Assembly: GCA_021413535.1 (NCBI GenBank) | Contig: JAIOQF010000228.1 | Location: 1 to 11,393 of the forward strand | DNA length: 11,393 nt | Direction: 5' to 3' | From: Verrucomicrobiota bacterium | GTDB taxonomy: Bacteria; Verrucomicrobiota; Verrucomicrobiia; Verrucomicrobiales; Verrucomicrobiaceae | Shown here: positions 7,178 to 11,393 of the stretch, piece by piece | Numbering within the stretch: position 1 is the first letter of the stretch | How the letters are laid out: every line of letters begins with the position of its first letter | The notes under the pieces: generated by a model | Seen by the model: only the letters and a program-made list of their open reading frames with translations | Database searches by the model: none | What the model was told of the DNA's origin: nothing | Translations under genes and position numbers: made by a program

Positions 7178-9757
7178 ATGTCCGCCCGCACGCTCCCGCG
7201 TCCTGCGCGCTCCCGCACCACGGAAGCGCCGCCGAATACGTCCCATCATGCGGCAGCCGGTTTCCTCATGATCGGGATGGCGCTGTTCTGGATGCTGGCG
7301 CTGCTCTCCTATGAACCGGCTGATCTTCCCGGCTGGTGCCATCTGGCGATCTCAGACCATCCCTCGCCGATTTTGCACAATTTCATCGGTCGCTTCGGCG
7401 CCGTCCTGGCTGGTTACAGCTTCTGGATGTTCGGCCAGGCCAATTACCTGATCCCCGCCTGCCTCTCCTGGTTCGGTGTCTGCAAACTGACCTCGCAGAG
7501 CCGCATCACCATGCGCGCCTGGCTGGGTTTTGCCATGATGCTGATTGGTGGTGCAGCCCTGCTTCATCTCCAAACGATCTGGAATTGGAACCGGATGATC
7601 TCGCCCTCCGGCGTCGGCGGCGGCTTGGGTGCTGTCGTGGGCGGCACACTGCTGGTGCCGATCATGGGTGAAGTGGGCTCTCTCCTCGCACTGGGCGTGA
7701 TTTATTTAATTGGTTTCATCTTTGTCACCGGCATGCATCCGGTTCAGGTGCTGCTGCAACTCAAGGACCAGTTCGCCGGTGTCGTGCGTCGCTGGTGGGC
7801 TCGCCGTCAAGCCAGAAAACTCGCTGAAGAAGGCACGGCCCTACTCGGTTTCAACGAACCCGTGCCGGCAAAAATTCGTCGCCGCAAACTCGTGCCGGAG
7901 AGCGAAGACATGGATGAGGACGCGGGGCTGGAACTGCCACTGATGCCACAGCGAACACCGCCGCCGAAAATTTTCGACTCCTCCGTAGCGAAGCCGCCCA
8001 AAACCCAGCCGCAACTCTCCGCAGTCTGGAAAGAACAGCGTGAAGAAAAACGCGAGCGCGCTGCCGCCGCACCGCCCGCGAGTCTCACCGCGCGCTATGC
8101 GACCTACTCCATGCCCCGGCTGGATTTGCTCTCCTGGCCCGACCTCAAGGATCGCACTCCAGCTGACGAACACGCGCTTCGCGAAACCCAGACGACCATC
8201 ATCAAGACGCTGGCCAATTTCGGCATCAACGTCACCGCCGGCGACATCACGAAAGGCCCCGCCATCACGCGCTACGAAGTCTACCCGAGTGACGGATTGC
8301 GCGTCAGCCGTATCGCCAATCTCGAGGCTGACCTGGCACGCGCGACGAAAGCCGAGCGCATCAACATCCTCGCGCCCATCCCCGGCAAAGACACCGTCGG
8401 CATCGAGCTGCCGAACTCGCATCGGATTGTCGTTCCCATCCGGGAACTTCTCGAGGACGACGCCTTCCAGAACGGTAAAGCAAAAATTCCACTTGCACTC
8501 GGCAAGGACGTCTACGGAAAAGCCATCATCGCCGATCTTGCCTCCATGCCACATCTTCTCGTGGCGGGTGCAACCGGCAGCGGCAAATCCGTCTGCATCA
8601 ACAGCATCGTCACCAGCCTACTCTGCCGCTTTGCGCCGGACGAGCTGCGCTTCATCATGATCGATCCCAAGGTCGTGGAAATGCAAGGCTACCGGGATCT
8701 GCCGCATCTCGCGCTGCCCGTCGTGACCGATCCCAAGCAATCGTTGCTCGCCCTGCGCTGGGTCGTGAACGAGATGGAAAAGCGCTATCATATTTTCGCA
8801 GAAGAAGGCTGCCGGAACTTCGACACCTTCAACGCTCGCGACGGCCGGAGAAAACCCGCGCGCAGCACCAGCCGTTTCGGCGCCGGAAATGAAGCTGCGC
8901 CGGAACCCGTTGCCCGAGTCGCCGTCACGAAAAGCAAGCCGTCAAAAAATAGCGACAAGCTACCGCATCCCGACAGCCTCGGCAGTGAGAACGTGCTGGA
9001 CGAGCTTGACGCCGAAGACGGCTACACCTCCGCGCCCGGAGGCATCTGGAACGGCAGCGCCGATGCGCCGCCGAAGAAACCGCTTGAGCTCGAAATCCCA
9101 GATTCGCTGCCTTACATCGTTGTCATCATTGACGAGCTGGCTGATCTCATGCAGACCGCGCCAGCGGATATCGAATTGGCTATCTGCCGCATCGCACAAA
9201 AAGCCCGAGCCGCCGGCATTCACTTGATCGTCGCGACCCAGTCGCCGCGCGCCGATGTCGTCACCGGTTTGATCAAGGCCAACATCCCCTGCCGCATCGC
9301 GTTCCAAGTCTCCAGCGCCCTCGACAGTCGCGTCATCATGGATCGCAAAGGCGCGGATAAACTCGTCGGTAAAGGCGACATGCTCTATCTCCCACCCGGC
9401 ACCAGTCAGTTGATTCGGGCCCAGGGCACCATGGTCACCGATGACGAAATCCACGGACTGGTCGAGCATTGCTGCGCGAACGGCCAACCGATTTTTGAAG
9501 GCAATCTCAACGATCAGGAATCGGAAGACGGCGAGGCGGAAGGCAATGATATCACGCCCGAAGACGAAGCCATCTTGGAGAAAGTTTTGGAAGTCATCAG
9601 TGCTGAACAAAAAGCATCCACCAGTCTCATTCAGAGGCGTTTGCGACTGGGTTATACCCGGGCCGCCCGCATGATGGATATTCTAGAAGTTCGAGGAATT
9701 ATTGGTCCTGGAGATGGGGCCAAACCACGAGAAATTTTAGTAGAACTAGGCGGTTAA
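7178..9757 (+). CDS. ftsK: DNA translocase FtsK
   Basis: 859 residues; a septum-located ATP-driven DNA pump that clears the chromosome terminus during division. The N-terminal membrane domain (about 25-195) has four or five TM helices of the FtsK 4TM type, followed by a charged linker (about 210-305). The motor domain carries Walker A GATGSGKS (464-471), the motif MIDPKVVEM, Walker B VVIIDELADL (Asp652-Glu653), and the conserved KARAAGIHLIVATQSP and GLIKANIPCRIAF segments. The C-terminal gamma winged-helix domain (about 790-859; STSLIQRRLRLGYTRAARMM) is intact and would read KOPS sites and contact XerD. The short central linker is like that of SpoIIIE and of most non-enterobacterial FtsK proteins. 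A Ser/Lys/Pro/Glu-rich stretch of about 90 residues (about 550-640), longer than the roughly 40-residue loop of typical homologues, sits between the two Walker motifs. No Shine-Dalgarno sequence precedes the ATG. The RodZ-like gene follows after 35 bp. Confidence 0.96.
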   Translation: MSARTLPRPARSRTTEAPPNTSHHAAAGFLMIGMALFWMLALLSYEPADLPGWCHLAISDHPSPILHNFIGRFGAVLAGYSFWMFGQANYLIPACLSWFGVCKLTSQSRITMRAWLGFAMMLIGGAALLHLQTIWNWNRMISPSGVGGGLGAVVGGTLLVPIMGEVGSLLALGVIYLIGFIFVTGMHPVQVLLQLKDQFAGVVRRWWARRQARKLAEEGTALLGFNEPVPAKIRRRKLVPESEDMDEDAGLELPLMPQRTPPPKIFDSSVAKPPKTQPQLSAVWKEQREEKRERAAAAPPASLTARYATYSMPRLDLLSWPDLKDRTPADEHALRETQTTIIKTLANFGINVTAGDITKGPAITRYEVYPSDGLRVSRIANLEADLARATKAERINILAPIPGKDTVGIELPNSHRIVVPIRELLEDDAFQNGKAKIPLALGKDVYGKAIIADLASMPHLLVAGATGSGKSVCINSIVTSLLCRFAPDELRFIMIDPKVVEMQGYRDLPHLALPVVTDPKQSLLALRWVVNEMEKRYHIFAEEGCRNFDTFNARDGRRKPARSTSRFGAGNEAAPEPVARVAVTKSKPSKNSDKLPHPDSLGSENVLDELDAEDGYTSAPGGIWNGSADAPPKKPLELEIPDSLPYIVVIIDELADLMQTAPADIELAICRIAQKARAAGIHLIVATQSPRADVVTGLIKANIPCRIAFQVSSALDSRVIMDRKGADKLVGKGDMLYLPPGTSQLIRAQGTMVTDDEIHGLVEHCCANGQPIFEGNLNDQESEDGEAEGNDITPEDEAILEKVLEVISAEQKASTSLIQRRLRLGYTRAARMMDILEVRGIIGPGDGAKPREILVELGG

Positions 9758-9792
9758 ATTGGTATGATGGGTTCAGAATTGGCTAAACCCTG

Positions 9793-10392
9793 ATGCCCCC
9801 CTCTCTCGGTAAAAAACTTCAGCAAGCCCGCGAACAGCTGGGACTCAGTCTGCCTGACGTTGCACACAAAACGCGCATCCCTGTCGCCAAGCTGCAAGAT
9901 CTGGAAGCGGATGCCTACGATACTTTTGGCAGCCTGACTTACGCCCGGTGCTTTCTCCAAACTTACGCTGGTTTTGTCGGCGTCGACTCCAATTCAGTCA
10001 CCGACCACATGAATCCCGCTCCACTAAGTGCGGTGCGTGATCAACACTATCTGACCGAAAGCCTTGGGCGCTGGATCGGCGTCAAGCCCGGCCCTTCCCA
10101 AATTCCAGATGCCCGCCCGGTGCAGTCGTCCAAAGCATCCACCGTGGTGCTAGCCGTCTTCGGCACCGTCTTGATCGGCGGCGCACTCTGGGCCAAGGCT
10201 TATTTTAACGAGCACAAAGCACCCGTGGTCGAGTCCAGAAAGATAATCCACCACGAGGTCAACCAGAACCGCTCCAGCAACGAAGAAGAAGTCCGCCCCG
10301 CCATTCCTGCCCGCGTGATCGTGACAGATAATGTCCGGGTTCGCAAGGCGCTGCCGGTCGAGGACGAGCCGAAGACGATGGCGAAAAAATGA
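9793..10392 (+). CDS. RodZ-like helix-turn-helix membrane protein
   Basis: 199 residues. Residues 4-66 are an Xre/RodZ-type helix-turn-helix domain (LGKKLQQAREQLGLSLPDVA, then KTRIPVAKLQDLEA). The aromatic segment typical of RodZ follows (LTYARCFLQTYAGFVGVD). A single TM helix lies at about 117-135 (TVVLAVFGTVLIGGALWAKA), and a short charged, probably disordered tail of about 65 residues follows it. E. coli RodZ is 337 residues with a folded periplasmic C-terminal domain (DUF4115), which is missing here. In RodZ the cytoplasmic helix-turn-helix domain binds MreB and links it to the wall-synthesis machinery, so a role in cell shape is likely; a membrane-bound regulator is the alternative. The gene is 35 bp after ftsK and probably in one operon with it. 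The ATG overlaps the stop of a 9-codon ORF in the gap (TGATG at 9791-9795). Confidence 0.82.
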   Translation: MPPSLGKKLQQAREQLGLSLPDVAHKTRIPVAKLQDLEADAYDTFGSLTYARCFLQTYAGFVGVDSNSVTDHMNPAPLSAVRDQHYLTESLGRWIGVKPGPSQIPDARPVQSSKASTVVLAVFGTVLIGGALWAKAYFNEHKAPVVESRKIIHHEVNQNRSSNEEEVRPAIPARVIVTDNVRVRKALPVEDEPKTMAKK

Positions 10393-10431
10393 TTTCGCTG
10401 CGCTACCGGTGCAGGTGAGCTAACCTTGGGC

Positions 10432-11145
10432 ATGTCACGCGCACTGCGTTTTTCTCTTGCCCTGTTCGGAACCCTGTTGGTCGTGGGTGGATTCGCGGCC
10501 CTCCTGTTGCTGAACCCCACAGCCCGTGAAGTCACCCTTGATTCACTGGGACTCATCTTCGCGTTTTTTACCACACCCTTTATTTTGGAGACGACTTGCG
10601 CCGCGCTTTTCCTCTTCGGATTGCTCGCCTACAATCGCTGGCGTTTGCATCAAGAAGGTGATGGCTGGGTCTGGCTCATGACGCAGGAGCAAGATGAGAA
10701 AAAACTCCCCGCCGCCATTACCCAGCGACTCCAGTCAACCGTCCTCATCAACAAGCCAGAATCACTCGACGAAGCTCAGGCGGAAGCTGGCGTGATCGAA
10801 GGTTATCTTGATCTCGGCATGGCCACCCAGGCCCGGAAAGAACTCGAGACCGATCCCTCGGCAGCAGAATCGCACCCATCAATCGAGGCCGTGATCCTGC
10901 GCATCCGCGTCCTGGCGGCCAATCTGGAAAATGATGCCGCAATGCAACTGCTCCACAGCACCACCGCTGCCGTGCCCGAGTCTCAACCCGCTTTTGCCGC
11001 CGCCTGCCTTGAGAACGCGCGCTGGCTACTCAAGCATTTGCACCGCGATGATCTCGCCAAGCTCTGGCTGGCCCAAGCCCAACTGTTTGATGCCGTTGCC
11101 ATGCATGACCTCCCTGCTGCTGATCCATTGCGCGCTCTGATTTGA
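10432..11145 (+). CDS. Two-TM membrane protein with a TPR-like soluble domain, unknown function
   Basis: 237 residues. TM1 (about 5-27, FSLALFGTLLVVGGFAALLL) and TM2 (about 40-67, LIFAFFTTPFILETTCAALF) are separated by a short loop. The remaining 170 residues are soluble and almost wholly helical by composition. Helical pairs resembling degenerate TPRs occur (EAGVIEGYLDLGMATQARKE, then residues about 148-180 and 185-220). I do not recognise a named family. With both helices near the N-terminus, the soluble domain is probably cytoplasmic, but the topology is not certain. AGGTGAG at 10413-10419 is the best Shine-Dalgarno candidate in the window: 12 bases from the ATG at 10432 and 6 from an in-frame TTG at 10426, which would add only two residues. 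It lies 39 bp after the RodZ-like gene and is probably the last gene of the ftsK cluster; a scaffold role in division or shape is inference from position alone. Confidence 0.78.
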   Translation: MSRALRFSLALFGTLLVVGGFAALLLLNPTAREVTLDSLGLIFAFFTTPFILETTCAALFLFGLLAYNRWRLHQEGDGWVWLMTQEQDEKKLPAAITQRLQSTVLINKPESLDEAQAEAGVIEGYLDLGMATQARKELETDPSAAESHPSIEAVILRIRVLAANLENDAAMQLLHSTTAAVPESQPAFAAACLENARWLLKHLHRDDLAKLWLAQAQLFDAVAMHDLPAADPLRALI

Positions 11146-11318
11146 AAATCCGAGAGCGGACAGGTAATGCCCACGGACAATTTCGTTTCCAATGGCTCCT
11201 CCACAAAACGAGAGTCAGACCCTTGCTGGCACAAATTCAATCAGTCTTGTCCACCATGACGTTGCCAGAGGACATCTTTCTCATATAGGACGTTGATGCC
11301 ATCAGTTTGATGTGAGAG
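11146..11318. other. Intergenic region with no recognisable gene
   Basis: No ORF of credible composition, RNA gene or terminator was found on either strand. It separates the end of the ftsK cluster from the palindromic repeat at the window edge. Confidence 0.6.
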
Positions 11319-11393
11319 GTGGTCCGCACAGTCCTCTGTGCGGCTCTTCATCAGTCTCTCAAGCCTGACCGCACAGAGGACTGTGCGGACCAC
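11319..11393. repeat. Nested palindrome: two REP-like hairpins in inverted orientation (BIME-like)
   Basis: A perfect 25-base inverted repeat (arms 11319-11343 and 11369-11393) surrounds a 25-base spacer. Each arm is itself a hairpin: an 8-bp stem CCGCACAG/CTGTGCGG with a 4-base loop, TCCT in the left copy (11324-11343) and AGGA in the right (11369-11388). Each hairpin carries a GTGGT flank on its outer side (ACCAC in the right copy). This is the layout of REP sequences paired as a BIME, including a GTGG-type tetranucleotide next to the stem. The right arm ends exactly at the window edge, so the element may continue. Other possible roles are a bidirectional terminator or mRNA-stabilising hairpin after the ftsK cluster, or the end of a small non-autonomous mobile element. 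No transposase is in view. Confidence 0.75.

Noticed and set aside
8040..8660. Plus-strand ORF of 206 codons rich in Ser, Arg and Pro within ftsK
   Set aside because: It is an alternative frame over the conserved FtsK motor; its low-complexity composition comes from the GC-rich codons of ftsK.
11258..11295. Direct repeat GACGTTG in the intergenic region near the right end
   Set aside because: Seven bases repeated once at this distance is within chance, and no further structure supports a target-site duplication or iteron.
11319..11393. Two 25-base repeat units with a 25-base spacer as a degenerate CRISPR
   Set aside because: The units are in inverted, not direct, orientation and there are only two of them; the arrangement is palindromic.

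Overview
The window (about 11.4 kb, GC-rich) looks like chromosomal DNA of a Gram-negative bacterium, most probably a member of the Verrucomicrobia. That placement is an inference. It rests on a stand-alone short pseudopilin of the type multiplied in Verrucomicrobia, Lentisphaerae and Planctomycetes, on starts that mostly lack a well-placed Shine-Dalgarno sequence, and on the mix of housekeeping genes with an octaheme cytochrome carrying HEAT and TPR repeats. No tRNA, rRNA, CRISPR array, integrase, transposase or phage gene is visible.

Layout. Positions 1-1866 hold two minus-strand genes: a Sel1-repeat secreted protein and, downstream of it, the 5' part of lysS (lysyl-tRNA synthetase), which runs off the left edge. 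Transcribed divergently from these is a 2.4-kb gene for a membrane-anchored c-type cytochrome with eight CxxCH motifs followed by HEAT and TPR repeats. It ends only 5 bp from the stop codon of a convergent minus-strand gene, an LtaS-like polytopic sulfatase/phosphoglycerol transferase family protein. Divergent from the sulfatase, across a 0.2-kb AT-rich spacer that contains a perfect 19-bp palindrome, is a pseudopilin gene closed by a textbook rho-independent terminator (7039-7073).

Positions 7178-11145 form a plus-strand cluster: ftsK (DNA translocase), a RodZ-like helix-turn-helix membrane protein, and a two-TM protein with a TPR-like soluble domain. The gaps are 35 and about 39 bp, so it is probably an operon for chromosome segregation, division and cell shape.

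The last 250 bp carry no recognisable gene. They end in a striking nested palindrome (11319-11393): two REP-like hairpins in inverted orientation, the layout of a BIME. I see no clear new defence or biosynthetic system. The parts most worth following up are this repeat, the undescribed octaheme/HEAT/TPR cytochrome, and the ftsK-rodZ-TPR cluster.
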